A DNA stretch of 64,000 nt. Origin: Deinococcus sp. QL22. Lineage in GTDB: Bacteria; Deinococcota; Deinococci; Deinococcales; Deinococcaceae. Location of the stretch: positions 124,001 through 188,000 of the forward strand of contig NZ_CP097156.1 of NCBI RefSeq assembly GCF_023370075.1, read 5' to 3'. Under the pieces are notes generated by a model. That model was not told the origin of the DNA. It did no database searches and saw only the letters and a list, made by a program, of their open reading frames with translations. The position numbers and the translations under genes were made by a program. Position 1 is the first letter of the stretch. Each line of letters begins with the position of its first letter. Below, one piece after another: positions 7,970 to 16,957 of the stretch.

Positions 7970-9553
7970 TTAGAAGCGTCTGCCGACCGACTGACTGTTG
8001 GCGTGCGCTAAGGCCCACCACTCTGCCAGCGCCGCCCTGCCGCCGTCCTTGACCATCAGACGTTTTAGGTTGTCTTTGCCGCTGCCGCCGTAGGTCTTCA
8101 GGTCGGCAGGCAGGGCCAGCGGGCCTTCGGCAGTGGCGTTAAATTCCACGTTCCGGTTGAACAGGATGGCGTCGAAGATCGCCTGGCCGTTGTCGGTGGC
8201 CAGCCTCGCCCGCCGTTCGTAATTGGTCATCTGGAAGTAAGCGCTCGGGCCGCCTGCCCACGGCACACCCTCAATGTGGCGGTCGGTGAGGTAGCTGCGG
8301 TTGCCGTCCCATTCGCAGTGGTGGCCGCCCTGCTGCGACCAGATGGCCCTGAAACCGATCCCCCAATTGCGCCGGAGCACAATGTCGTGCGGGTTGCGGG
8401 CGTGAATGTTGTCCACGCCTTCAATCAACCCACTCGTGCCGCTGTACTCGGTTTCCCTGGGGTCTTGCGGACTGGTGGGATTGCTGATCACCTTGTTGGA
8501 GCCGTTGTAACTCTTGCTCACTCCAGGCACGTACTCCAAGTCCGGGCCGCCCGTGTTGACCACGAAATTGTCTTGCACCACCAGCGGATCACTGGAGAGG
8601 CCCGAACTTTCCTGAAAGGCCAGTCCGTCTTCGACCGTGTAGCCGAGGTCAGCCGTGCAGAGATTCCATTCCACGATGCCAGGGACGTTCAGCACCTTCC
8701 CCAGCCGGAGGTAGTTGGACACCTCGCGTCCAATCACGCCGCCGATGGCCTTGCGCCGGTCATTGTTTTCGTGGGTGGAGACCCACAGGCTGCGAATGTA
8801 TCCCCCTTTGCCGTCACTCATGCGGCCGTCAGGGTTGTGGAGGTGGTTGCGGTAGAGCCGGAAGCGGTCGCCCTTGCTGGGGTTCCCGGCAAACTGACGG
8901 GCCAGAGGGTTGCCCTCGCTGTACCCCGTCAGGAACAGGCCCTGACCGATGCCAAACACATCGTTATGGTGCCAGTCGATGTCCATGAACTCCTGAAGGT
9001 CGAAGAACCTCGCGGGCGGCTGGCCTGCTCTGATGGGGGGCAGCATCCGGTAGCTGCTGTCTTTGCCTCTGAGCCGCGACCGCCATCCAGAGAACATTGG
9101 CCCGCGTGAGACGGCCACCACGTTGTCGAAGGACGGCAGAACCGTGTTGGCAGGCAACGTGAAGCACGGCCCCTCGCCTTCATTCCAGAAATAGCGCCCT
9201 TCCAGCTTGTCTCCCGGCTTGACCGTGATGGCGCTCTCCCAGACTTTGCCTTTGGGCAGTTCTGGCATGGTGGGCCGCAGCCGCACCGGGGGAATGCTGG
9301 GCGGCGTCGGCACCAGCACAGGCGGCGGGGGTGCAGGCGGCGTGACCACTGGTGGCTGAGGAACCACGACGACGGGCGGTTCAGGAGCTACCACAGGCGG
9401 CAGCGGCGTTACCACCGGTGGAGGGGCAGGCGTGGCCACCACCGCGGCCGTCACGGCGAGCGCCAGGCTGAGAGTGAGGCGGATGGTGTCACCGTTTGGC
9501 AGGGTGCCCGCATAGGTGCCGTCGGACTGCAAAATCAAAGGAATATTGGTCAT
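7970..9553 (-). CDS. Tail spike-like protein with proline-rich stalk (527 aa)
   Basis: A short N-terminal domain of about 40 residues is followed by a proline and valine stalk (about residues 42-95) and a large domain rich in Asn, Asp and Gly. Repeated short strands in that domain (for example VVQDNFVVNTGGPDLEYVPG, DIVLRRNWGIGF, CEWDGNRSYL) are typical of a right-handed parallel beta-helix. Such proteins act as depolymerising or receptor-binding spikes. A GAGGAG ribosome binding site precedes the ATG. It resembles the 731-residue protein at 11607-13802 in style. No active site could be assigned. Confidence 0.6.
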   Translation of the reverse strand: MTNIPLILQSDGTYAGTLPNGDTIRLTLSLALAVTAAVVATPAPPPVVTPLPPVVAPEPPVVVVPQPPVVTPPAPPPPVLVPTPPSIPPVRLRPTMPELPKGKVWESAITVKPGDKLEGRYFWNEGEGPCFTLPANTVLPSFDNVVAVSRGPMFSGWRSRLRGKDSSYRMLPPIRAGQPPARFFDLQEFMDIDWHHNDVFGIGQGLFLTGYSEGNPLARQFAGNPSKGDRFRLYRNHLHNPDGRMSDGKGGYIRSLWVSTHENNDRRKAIGGVIGREVSNYLRLGKVLNVPGIVEWNLCTADLGYTVEDGLAFQESSGLSSDPLVVQDNFVVNTGGPDLEYVPGVSKSYNGSNKVISNPTSPQDPRETEYSGTSGLIEGVDNIHARNPHDIVLRRNWGIGFRAIWSQQGGHHCEWDGNRSYLTDRHIEGVPWAGGPSAYFQMTNYERRARLATDNGQAIFDAILFNRNVEFNATAEGPLALPADLKTYGGSGKDNLKRLMVKDGGRAALAEWWALAHANSQSVGRRF

Positions 9554-9568
9554 GGCAGTCTCCTCGCG

Positions 9569-10285
9569 TCAGTGAATGACGCCGGGGGGCAGGGCGGGAA
9601 CGACCAGCGTCGGCTCCCGGCTGTTCAGGTACACGCGCACGGTCTCGGTGCGGGCGTCGATGCTCATGTCGTGTTCGGGACGCTGCACCAGTTGCCCGGT
9701 AATTTCTACGTCGTTGACCAGCACGCGGGTCGTTGGTGCCCCTCGCAGGGCCTGCAGCGAGGCCAGCGTGCGCTTGGCGCCACGGGCGTACAGCCAATGC
9801 TCGGGCGGATGGTAGTGCTCGCGGACAAACGCCTCGCAGGCCTGACGGTTCTTGATGTGCGCGCTCGGCCAGTGGCTCGGGGCCAGCACCACGCCCGCTT
9901 TCTTGACGTAGAAATGCAGGTGCGCGGCCATGTTGAGCTTTGCGCCTTTGCCAATCTGCCCGATCAGGTCGCCGCCGCTGACACGTTGGCCCAGCGTGAC
10001 GTGAATGTCCCGCAGGTGCCAGTAGCCGGAAATGCTGCCGTCCTCGTGTTTGATTTCAACAATGCCGCCGATGTACCCGTCCCACATCACGGCCACCACC
10101 ACGCCTGAATCCACGCCGTGTACCGGGTCACCCAGATCGGTATTACCGCCAGTGACGGCATTGAGGTCGATTGCAGGGTGAACGGAGCCCTCTGCCCGGT
10201 AATAGGCTGCGTCCAGGAAAGCGCAGCCGGTCTGCACGGTGTAGCGGGTGGTCGGCGTATCGAGCGTGGGCCAAAATGCGGTCAT
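9569..10285 (-). CDS. M23-family peptidase, probable endolysin (238 aa)
   Basis: The M23 (lysostaphin-type) zinc peptidase motifs are present: HPAIDLN supplies the H-x3-D pair and AAHLHFYV supplies the HxH. Between them come the usual GVVVAVMWDGYIGGIVEIKH and YWHLRDIHVTLGQRV strands. A C-terminal extension of about 75 residues follows, perhaps for wall binding. No signal peptide is visible, so export would need a holin. The ATG at 10283-10285 overlaps the upstream stop by four bases. Family knowledge: M23 enzymes cut peptide cross-links in peptidoglycan. In a phage this fits lysis or tail-associated wall digestion. Confidence 0.8.
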   Translation of the reverse strand: MTAFWPTLDTPTTRYTVQTGCAFLDAAYYRAEGSVHPAIDLNAVTGGNTDLGDPVHGVDSGVVVAVMWDGYIGGIVEIKHEDGSISGYWHLRDIHVTLGQRVSGGDLIGQIGKGAKLNMAAHLHFYVKKAGVVLAPSHWPSAHIKNRQACEAFVREHYHPPEHWLYARGAKRTLASLQALRGAPTTRVLVNDVEITGQLVQRPEHDMSIDARTETVRVYLNSREPTLVVPALPPGVIH

Positions 10286-10776
10286 GCGTCTCCCTTCTGA
10301 AAGCAACTGGCCGCAATGACGAAGGGCACGCGGTAGGCCGAGGCGTCCGAGTTGAAGGCGGTGGCCGCGCCGCGCACCTCATACAGGCCTACGGGCAAGG
10401 TCTTGGGCAATTGGTAGCGAATTGTCCGGGTGACCCCTTGACCGCGTTCTTCTTCCGTCCAGACGAAAAACTTGGGGGCCACTTCTGGCACCAGCGTGCG
10501 CTGTTCGGAGACGTTCCAGAGCGTGCGCACCACCACCAGCAGGGTAGGCACCCGGTCGACGATCAGCTGGGGCCGGAACTCCACGACGTCGCCGGGACAG
10601 ATGTCGCCGCGGGTCGGCAGGTACACCTCCTCGGTGAAGGTAAACGGCGGTGGGCGGAACACTTGGCGGTAGGTCTGAATGACGAGCAGGCTGCCGAGAA
10701 TCAGCAAGCACGCCATCACGCCCCACACCACGCCCCGTGCCCAGCGCTGGACACTGCGAACTTCTAAACCGGTCAT
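10282..10776 (-). CDS. Membrane-anchored protein, possible lysis accessory (164 aa)
   Basis: One N-terminal transmembrane segment (about residues 18-36, VVWGVMACLLILGSLLVIQT) is followed by a beta-rich domain of about 120 residues with two cysteines. The domain looks like a strand-rich periplasmic fold (EEVYLPTRGDICPGDVVEFR, RTIRYQLPKTLPVGLYEVRG). I chose the ATG at 10776 because it overlaps the upstream stop as ATGA; a longer reading would run into the neighbouring gene. The position between the M23 peptidase and an XhlA-like protein suggests an inner-membrane lysis or spanin role. Confidence 0.5.
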   Translation of the reverse strand: MTGLEVRSVQRWARGVVWGVMACLLILGSLLVIQTYRQVFRPPPFTFTEEVYLPTRGDICPGDVVEFRPQLIVDRVPTLLVVVRTLWNVSEQRTLVPEVAPKFFVWTEEERGQGVTRTIRYQLPKTLPVGLYEVRGAATAFNSDASAYRVPFVIAASCFQKGDA

Positions 10777-11114
10777 TTGCCTCCTCCAAACACGCCTGAA
10801 AGCAGCCCGATGACGGCGAGTAAGCCTGCCAACGTGCCGCCCCCCAGCCACTTGACGACCGTGGTGATGCCGCGCAGGTAAGCCTGTTGGGTGTTATTGG
10901 CGCTTTCAAGTTTGTCGATCCGGTCGGCCAAGCTTTCGGTTTCCGTGTTCAGCTCATCGGCCACGCTGCGGATGGCCTGCCGCAGGGAGGGGGTGCCCGC
11001 GTCCACGTCGCCCTGAACGGTTCGTTCGAGTTTTTGCACCGAGGTTTTCATGCCGTCGAGCCCCGCCCGGACTTCCACCAAGAGGGCGGTTTGGGTATCG
11101 CCGCCCCCGGTCAT
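10773..11114 (-). CDS. XhlA-like coiled-coil membrane protein, holin candidate (113 aa)
   Basis: A helical N-terminal region of heptad type (VEVRAGLDGMKTSVQKLERT ... ADRIDKLESANNTQQ) is followed by one C-terminal transmembrane segment (WLGGGTLAGLLAVIGLLSGV). This is the layout of the haemolysin XhlA group, found in phage lysis cassettes next to holins and lysins. The ATG at 11112-11114 overlaps the preceding stop as ATGA. It lies two genes upstream of the M23 peptidase in the same operon. Confidence 0.6.
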   Translation of the reverse strand: MTGGGDTQTALLVEVRAGLDGMKTSVQKLERTVQGDVDAGTPSLRQAIRSVADELNTETESLADRIDKLESANNTQQAYLRGITTVVKWLGGGTLAGLLAVIGLLSGVFGGGK

Positions 11115-11473
11115 GGCTGTCCCACGCGGATGGGGAGCCACGCGCCGAATTGGCCGGTCTGCAAGTCCCACACCTTGGGATCGAAGACTTCCCAGCGCCA
11201 CGTGAACAGCGTCGAGAGTTCCTTGACAGGGATGGTGCTGCTGGTCTTGGTGACGACCCACGCGCCGATTTGGGGCTTGATGGGCTGGTAGCGTGCGCCT
11301 GCGGCCCGGGTGTTGAGCGTACTGGACTTGCGTACCCGGAAGACGGTGGCCGGGGAGCACGTCCGAGCAACCTGCAGCAGAGGGGTGTACGTGACGCCGC
11401 GCGTGGCTTGCGGGATCAGGCTGATGCCACACGCGGGGGCCGCGAGGACAAGGGCAAGGGTCAGGATGTGCAT
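11111..11473 (-). CDS. Small phage lipoprotein (120 aa)
   Basis: A short signal sequence (MHILTLALVLAAPAC) ends in an APAC lipobox with Cys15. The mature chain of about 105 residues is beta-rich and basic. GGAGG lies three bases before the ATG, and the gene overlaps the XhlA-like gene as ATGA. It is the first gene of a four-gene lysis-type cluster after a terminator. It may be an outer-membrane partner of the membrane-anchored protein at 10282-10776; this is inferred from the pairing of one lipoprotein with one single-pass protein. Confidence 0.55.
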   Translation of the reverse strand: MHILTLALVLAAPACGISLIPQATRGVTYTPLLQVARTCSPATVFRVRKSSTLNTRAAGARYQPIKPQIGAWVVTKTSSTIPVKELSTLFTWRWEVFDPKVWDLQTGQFGAWLPIRVGQP

Positions 11474-11491
11474 GGGCCTCCAATCGGCATG

Positions 11492-11523
11492 GAAAACCGC
11501 CCAGCAGCCGGAAGCGTGGGCGG
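11492..11523 (-). terminator. Rho-independent terminator (copy 1)
   Basis: On the - strand CCGCCCA pairs with TGGGCGG around a 14-base loop and is followed by TTTT. It is nearly identical to the hairpin at 14293-14327. It ends the transcript from the spike gene at 11607-13802 and separates it from the lysis-type genes downstream. Confidence 0.65.
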
Positions 11524-11606
11524 GTGAAGAGGTACGGGAATCAGGCTACAGAGAACGCACTGGCCGGACTGATCTGGGGGGCTACGGTTGCCGAGCTCGT
11601 CTCCGG

Positions 11607-13802
11607 TCAGTCGTACACCACCTCCGGCGTGCCGTAGTTCGGCCCCATTTGAATGCCTGCGTTGTGGCACCACAGCAGGAACTGGTGGTGCGCCGCCCGC
11701 TCCTCTGCCGCCGTCGCGAGGCGGTTCTCGCACGTGTTTCCGAACGTCAACGCCTTCGTCGTCCACTCTTCCCCGAAGCCCTGCGGCTGCGTGTTCAGGT
11801 TCGTGGGCTTGATGGTATGAACGTTGCTGATGCCCAGGCTGTGCGACACGGCTTTGCCCTCGACCGTGAAGCCCGCGTCCCCACTCATGTACACGCCGAT
11901 GCGCGGGTCGCCCGTGAGCGGCGTCCCGTCCCGCAGCTTGCCCGTAAAAATCACCTTGCCCCGGTTCAACTGGTGATTGTTCCCGTGCTGCGCACCCAGC
12001 TGCGTGCCGGGGCCGACCAACCAGAAGTCCTCGATGAGCGTAAACGCGCCCGTGTTCGCGTACCGCGTCAGGTGCTTTTCATCGGCAGGCAACCCGCCCG
12101 TCATGCTCTGGTACGGGAAACTGTAGTCGCCCGCTGGCTTGGGCGCGCCGGGAATGTAACTGCCCGTCGGCTGCCGCTGGCCGCCCATGTTGAACGGCAT
12201 CCCCGGCTGCCACCGCTGGCCCGTGTTGCTGATGCCGTTGCCAGGGTTCCCGAACGTAAAGTACCCGCGCAGCTTGACGCGCACGTCGAGGCTTTCACCA
12301 CCGATCAGGTAGAAGTTGAACTGGTCTTCCATCAGGCTTTTCATGTGCGTCGAGTACACGAAGATGCCCGCCCAGTCCAGCCCGCCAAAAAACTGCCCCG
12401 GCAGGTTTTCGTCCGCGTTGTTGTTGCCGTTTAGATTGAGGAGCTGGGCGAAATCATGGCCGATGGGCATGGTGTACCCGTCCGTATCGTTCGGGTTGCT
12501 CTGCCCTCGCGTGGAGCTCTCCTTGTGCTTGCTAACAATCGTGTCGTTCGACAAATCTCCGCCCACCCCGTTGCTGCGCTTACGCGCCAGGTCCCAGTAG
12601 ATGTTCCCGTATCCGGTCGTGACCGCCCCGCCCTCAGCGGCTTTCTTCCCGCGCCACTGTCCCAGCGACGTGCCGCCCATCGCCCGCACGAGGTTTCGGC
12701 GCTCGGAGTGCGTGGAACCGTAGTCACCGACAAAAAACTGTCCCACAGCGTAATTCTTGGTGGTTGGAACTTTGCCGTAGGCGTAGTTGTCTTCGAGCAC
12801 GACGTTCGCGTTGCCGTTGGTGCTACAGAAGTTGCCACTGGTGCGCCCCTTGTTCTTCCGGATTCTGACCTTGTTTTTTGTGTTGACCCGGATGCAGTCC
12901 ACCCGCTCGCCGGTGTCGAAGACGTAGCCCTCAAAGACCGTCTCAGCACCCGCCACCGTGTTGCTATCGTCGATCACCAGTTGAGTCGTACGAGGATTGG
13001 CCGAGAATGCCGATTGGGTGCCGGACAGGGTCACGTGCGCCACCTCGGTGCCGTTGGCCAGGACGGCCAGCACGCGGTAGGAAATCGCTTCGCCCTCCCA
13101 GGCCCACAGGTTGCGGAAGGTCAGCCCCGTCTGCGGCACAGCAGTCAGGCGCGTCCAGCCCCACTCAGGCACACCAAGTTCGTGGTTGCGCTCGATGTGG
13201 TAGCCCTGTACGCCTGTTTCGTAAGCAGCGGGCCACTGGAGGTCAGCGCCTTGAGCGGAGAACGTGATGCGGGCCGAGATGGTCGGAGCCACGGGGACGG
13301 GGAGCGGAAGGCTCCGGGCCTCCACAAACCGCAACTGAGTCTGGGACTCCACCACGCCGCACGGCACAAAGGCGCGGGTTTCATTCGGCGCGAGGGAGGC
13401 AGGCCGCGCTCCGCGTGGATAGAAGATCAGGTTTGAGGTGCCCCCGGTGTCACCGAGCGCCACCAGCTTCCCCACGTCTGCAGCCGCAAAATCTCCTGGA
13501 GCGATGCCGCCGGGGACGTACACCTCGGTCGCGGAGTAGCGGTAGTACAAGGGTGCGCCACCCTCCAGCTCGGCCTTCATCGTGTTGGCAGCGTCGATCA
13601 GCACGCTGGGATTGCCCGGAGAGGGGATGCAGATGTTCCCAACTGTGCCGCCTGTTTTGCCGGTGAGGAGCAGGGGATGCGGCCCAGGCTCGCCTTTGTC
13701 TCCTTTCAGGCTGAAGGAGGGCAATGGTGTGCCCGGTTCAGGCGGCATCTGCAAGGTGCTGAGGGCCTGCGCTTCAGCCGGCGTGATGACGGTCACGGCC
13801 AC
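11607..13802 (-). CDS. Large tail spike/fibre protein with collagen-like hinge (731 aa)
   Basis: The protein starts at GTG 13800-13802, with GAGGTG five bases upstream and overlapping the previous stop by one base. The N-terminal 40 residues end in a short collagen-like hinge (LKGDKGEPGPHP). A fibronectin-like stretch follows (about residues 165-275, including YETGVQGYHIERNHELGVPE). A long Asn/Gly-rich domain with many short strands comes next (NTKNKVRIRKNKGRTSGNF, GNANVVLEDNYAYG), consistent with a parallel beta-helix. The C-terminus has two cysteines and looks like a separate cap. It is probably a host-binding or capsule-processing spike. Confidence 0.65.
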   Translation of the reverse strand: MAVTVITPAEAQALSTLQMPPEPGTPLPSFSLKGDKGEPGPHPLLLTGKTGGTVGNICIPSPGNPSVLIDAANTMKAELEGGAPLYYRYSATEVYVPGGIAPGDFAAADVGKLVALGDTGGTSNLIFYPRGARPASLAPNETRAFVPCGVVESQTQLRFVEARSLPLPVPVAPTISARITFSAQGADLQWPAAYETGVQGYHIERNHELGVPEWGWTRLTAVPQTGLTFRNLWAWEGEAISYRVLAVLANGTEVAHVTLSGTQSAFSANPRTTQLVIDDSNTVAGAETVFEGYVFDTGERVDCIRVNTKNKVRIRKNKGRTSGNFCSTNGNANVVLEDNYAYGKVPTTKNYAVGQFFVGDYGSTHSERRNLVRAMGGTSLGQWRGKKAAEGGAVTTGYGNIYWDLARKRSNGVGGDLSNDTIVSKHKESSTRGQSNPNDTDGYTMPIGHDFAQLLNLNGNNNADENLPGQFFGGLDWAGIFVYSTHMKSLMEDQFNFYLIGGESLDVRVKLRGYFTFGNPGNGISNTGQRWQPGMPFNMGGQRQPTGSYIPGAPKPAGDYSFPYQSMTGGLPADEKHLTRYANTGAFTLIEDFWLVGPGTQLGAQHGNNHQLNRGKVIFTGKLRDGTPLTGDPRIGVYMSGDAGFTVEGKAVSHSLGISNVHTIKPTNLNTQPQGFGEEWTTKALTFGNTCENRLATAAEERAAHHQFLLWCHNAGIQMGPNYGTPEVVYD

Positions 13803-14275
13803 TAGGGCACCTCTGGGGGGTGAATCGAGCGCGGATCGGGCGGGGCCTCGCAGCGAGACGGACGGAGATCGATCCACCCCAACGCCTTGAGGGACTGCCC
13901 ACACGCCGCAAGGTAAGCCAGCGCGTAGGTCTGCGCGAACCCCTCGAACGGGTTGTCGAAATACGGGCCGAGATCCGGGCGGGAAAACCCGAGGATCAGG
14001 TAGCGCCCCGCCAGGCAGTGCCCCGCCTCATGCGCAGCCACCATCGGAATCTGGTCACGGGAGAGGGACGGGTCGATGTCCACCACGCAGGATTTGCCGC
14101 CCGGTGCACTGATGGCGTAGCCGCCGAGGTTGCCGCCCAGTCCACCCGGACTGACCCAACGCCAAGTGATCTGGGTATCCAGCACGGTCGTCGTCCACTG
14201 CGCGTTGTCGCGGGGTGGCACGGTCACAGAGCAGGCGCTCAAGAGCAGCGCCAGAAAGAACAGCAATCGTTTCAT
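13802..14275 (-). CDS. Lipoprotein with HExxH zinc-metallopeptidase motif (157 aa)
   Basis: The signal sequence MKRLLFFLALLLSAC has an LSAC lipobox with Cys15. In the middle of the mature chain, MVAAHEAGHCLAGRYL contains HEAGH, the HExxH zinc-peptidase motif in a helix, followed by a downstream aromatic and acidic region. AAGGAGG precedes the ATG. It is translated just before the 731-residue spike gene, with a one-base overlap. A membrane-anchored protease encoded beside a spike could mature the spike or act on a surface protein. This is inferred, and no third zinc ligand was identified with certainty. Confidence 0.6.
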   Translation of the reverse strand: MKRLLFFLALLLSACSVTVPPRDNAQWTTTVLDTQITWRWVSPGGLGGNLGGYAISAPGGKSCVVDIDPSLSRDQIPMVAAHEAGHCLAGRYLILGFSRPDLGPYFDNPFEGFAQTYALAYLAACGQSLKALGWIDLRPSRCEAPPDPRSIHPPEVP

Positions 14276-14292
14276 AGGCCTCCTTCAGGCCA

Positions 14293-14327
14293 AGAAAAAC
14301 CGCCCAGCAGCCGAACGCGTGGGCGGT
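14293..14327 (-). terminator. Rho-independent terminator (copy 2)
   Basis: On the - strand ACCGCCCA pairs with TGGGCGGT and is followed by five Ts. It sits between the 670-residue spike gene and the HExxH lipoprotein gene. The hairpin and its loop closely match the terminator at 11492-11523, so the unit between them may have been copied or inserted as a cassette. Confidence 0.7.
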
Positions 14328-14341
14328 GTGAAGGGGGCGGC

Positions 14342-16354
14342 TCAGCCTCGTCTACGGGTGGCTTTGACCGCCCAGTTGCCTGCGGGCAGGCTGACTTCAA
14401 CCCCACTCGGATTGAACAGGGTCAACACGCCGTTGCCGTTGCTGCTCAGATCAGGGTCTACGATCACACCTTTCGTGTAATACGGTTTGGCGACCTCCAG
14501 AAAATCACCCACAATAGCTCCCGGAATCGGGAACTCATGCTGTGCCAGTCCACCCGGAGGGATGATTGGAGGGTCATACGCGAAAACGACCTCAGCCGAT
14601 GCCACGAGCGGTTGTCCATCAGTATCGTTATTTGGGGGCGCAGTCCCTGATTTGCCGTATAACAAGCCCGTCGCCACATTGCTCCACATGAAGCCGCGCT
14701 CTCCTAGATTCAGCGGCTCATCCCACGTTGCCCGAAGCTCTAACGCCTCATCGATGACTGCGCCAATTCCCAAGCCACCGCTGCTGCCGTTGGTAAACAG
14801 GCGGGTTGACCAGCGCCCGCCTTCCACATGCCGCACGAACCGCACGCCGCGCCGATTGGCCGGTACCGGGTCATCCCAGAGCGGATTGAGTCTCGGCGCA
14901 GGCACAATGTCCAAGCGCAAAAACAGTTGTCGGCCCGGATCGCGGAACTCGCAGACATGGGTGTTGGCAGTGGAACACTCCACCGCCACGTCCCAGTTCT
15001 GGGTATAGACCGTACCTGAATCCGGCAACAGAATATTTTTGTTGCCTTCCATGTTCCCGCGAATCCAGTTGTGTTCGGACACGTTGCCAGGCTGCGAACA
15101 GTCAATGCAGTAATCGTTGTTCGTCCACACGCCACCAATGTCGTTGCGATTGGCCGCGCCCCGGAGCTGCACAGCCGCGTAACAGCTGGCGAACGTGGTA
15201 TTGCGAACCACGTTGTAATACGACTGCTCATCGTTGCCCACGCCGTTCACCTCGGCGTAAGCACCGTCGTTGAAGCGCAGACCCTGCGTAAAGTTGGCAA
15301 TTTCGCAGCCTTCGACCCGGAAGCCGTGCCCTTTGATTCGGATGCCTTTCAATCCGTTCAGATTGACGGGCTGGCCTACGCCTGCGGGGGGTTTGCCGTT
15401 GGTCAGGGTCACGCCCAAGAGTGCCCCGCCAAAACTGGCCGCGTTTGCATGGCGGTTGACGTACCACACGCACTCCTCAGGCCCTTGCCCCGTCAAGTAC
15501 GTAATGCCTGCACCCACACCCTGCACTTCTTGACCGATGTACTGGGCGACGGCTTCGCTCAGCACAAACGCACCGGGGGGAATCAAGATCAGGCACGGCT
15601 TTTTAAGGGCCACATCTCTGAGCAGGTAATTCAAGGTGGGGCCAATATCTGCGCCGTTGGCGAACTTCCAGGCCCGCAGGTCGAACACCCGGCCATCGGT
15701 GATGCGCTTGGCATGTTTGCCGCCCGCCAGGGGGAGGAAGAGCCCGCCTCTGCCCGCGTGGGGCGGCACCACACCGTTTTCCACCGTGTAAGGCGCCCCC
15801 TCAATCAGCAGGGTGGTGGTCGTGGCGGGCGGCGTGTAGGTGGCGGCTACCTCGCGGGTGAGCTGAGTGCCCTGCACGCTGAGGACGCTGGCTGCGGCGT
15901 TGAACTCAGCCGCTTGTACCTGGGCCGCTGTCGCGCTGGGCGCTCCGATGGCCGTCCACGCCCCTGCCAGCGTGTGCGGTGTCCACACGAGCTGCTGGGT
16001 GCCGCCGTCTGCCGTGAGTTTCAGGCCCCCGATTCCGTTGGGGTTGGCGTCCAGTTCAGCCTGAGTTGGCGCGACCGGGTTCACGGTGGACGTGCTTCTG
16101 AACTTGGGCAGGGTGGTGGCAGCGAGCTGGGCGGCCGTAATGGCGGCCTGCACCCCCTGAGTCTGCATATAGAGGTTGGCGAGGGCTGGGGCGGCCGCAT
16201 TCAGCACTTGCTGCGGTACGCTGGCAATGACGCCAGTCAATTGGACGCTTTTTTGCTCTGCGCCCGTAATGGCCGTTTCACCCCGTTGAATCAGGGTGTC
16301 CATGGTGCCAGCATCCCGCTCAGTCAGTACCCGGGGTCTAGATGGATTCGTCAT
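14342..16354 (-). CDS. Tailspike protein with predicted parallel beta-helix (670 aa)
   Basis: The N-terminal 170 residues are alanine and threonine-rich and helical, probably a tail attachment domain. A start-of-helix block follows (GRVFDLRAWKFANGADIGPT, about residue 220), which is the typical entry to pectate-lyase-like spikes. A long series of short strands comes next (GIRIKGHGFRVEGCEIANF, YYNVVRNTTFASCYAAVQLR). The last 80 residues are a beta-rich tip. It overlaps the distal tail gene upstream by 17 bases. It is probably the main receptor-binding or depolymerase spike; no catalytic residues were assigned. Confidence 0.7.
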   Translation of the reverse strand: MTNPSRPRVLTERDAGTMDTLIQRGETAITGAEQKSVQLTGVIASVPQQVLNAAAPALANLYMQTQGVQAAITAAQLAATTLPKFRSTSTVNPVAPTQAELDANPNGIGGLKLTADGGTQQLVWTPHTLAGAWTAIGAPSATAAQVQAAEFNAAASVLSVQGTQLTREVAATYTPPATTTTLLIEGAPYTVENGVVPPHAGRGGLFLPLAGGKHAKRITDGRVFDLRAWKFANGADIGPTLNYLLRDVALKKPCLILIPPGAFVLSEAVAQYIGQEVQGVGAGITYLTGQGPEECVWYVNRHANAASFGGALLGVTLTNGKPPAGVGQPVNLNGLKGIRIKGHGFRVEGCEIANFTQGLRFNDGAYAEVNGVGNDEQSYYNVVRNTTFASCYAAVQLRGAANRNDIGGVWTNNDYCIDCSQPGNVSEHNWIRGNMEGNKNILLPDSGTVYTQNWDVAVECSTANTHVCEFRDPGRQLFLRLDIVPAPRLNPLWDDPVPANRRGVRFVRHVEGGRWSTRLFTNGSSGGLGIGAVIDEALELRATWDEPLNLGERGFMWSNVATGLLYGKSGTAPPNNDTDGQPLVASAEVVFAYDPPIIPPGGLAQHEFPIPGAIVGDFLEVAKPYYTKGVIVDPDLSSNGNGVLTLFNPSGVEVSLPAGNWAVKATRRRG

Positions 16355-16949
16355 AGGTCAGCTCCAAGGGATAGAAGGTGAGGCCGGTGTAGGGCAGGGT
16401 CGTCACCACAGACGTACCCACGATGCCGCCCAGGTATTCCACGTCGTAGTAGCTGTCGCCCTCGCCCACTACCCGCAACATGCCCAGGGGGTAGAGGCCG
16501 AGGTCATTCTCGAAGGGATAGCGGCGGGGGCGGCGGTCGTCGGGACTCAGGTACCAGAGCGGATCGCGCAGGTTCAGTGTGGCCCGCAGCACGGCGAACT
16601 CCGAACGGTCGAACGACGCCACCCCCAGCACCTGCCGGAAACGTGCGCCGCAGTACCAGCGCTCGGCCCGCTCCAGCACGCCTTCCCAAAACTCTTTGCG
16701 GCGGGTGATGAGGGCAGAATTCAGTCCACCCGTATCCCACGGGGCCTGCACCGGATTGATGGGTTTCGAGAGAGGAATCTCGATCTCCATCGTCAGGGCT
16801 TTACTCGTGCCTGCCCCCGTCTGGAATGCCCGGCCACTGCCGCGCGTCTGGGCCAGGGTGCGGTTGAATTCCAACGTACCGTCCTTGTGCCCTGCTGGGT
16901 ACGGCACCAACCAGGGGCGGCCATCGCGGGTGCCGATGATGATCTGCAT
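16338..16949 (-). CDS. Distal tail (Dit-like) protein (203 aa)
   Basis: It lies directly after the tape measure and the 574-residue tail protein, where siphoviruses encode distal tail proteins. The sequence has a compact beta-rich N-terminal half, a helical middle (KEFWEGVLERAERWYCGA) and a strand-rich end (LPYTGLTFYPLELTYDE). GGAG precedes the ATG. Function is inferred from gene order. Confidence 0.5.
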   Translation of the reverse strand: MQIIIGTRDGRPWLVPYPAGHKDGTLEFNRTLAQTRGSGRAFQTGAGTSKALTMEIEIPLSKPINPVQAPWDTGGLNSALITRRKEFWEGVLERAERWYCGARFRQVLGVASFDRSEFAVLRATLNLRDPLWYLSPDDRRPRRYPFENDLGLYPLGMLRVVGEGDSYYDVEYLGGIVGTSVVTTLPYTGLTFYPLELTYDESI

Positions 16950-16957
16950 ATCTTCTC

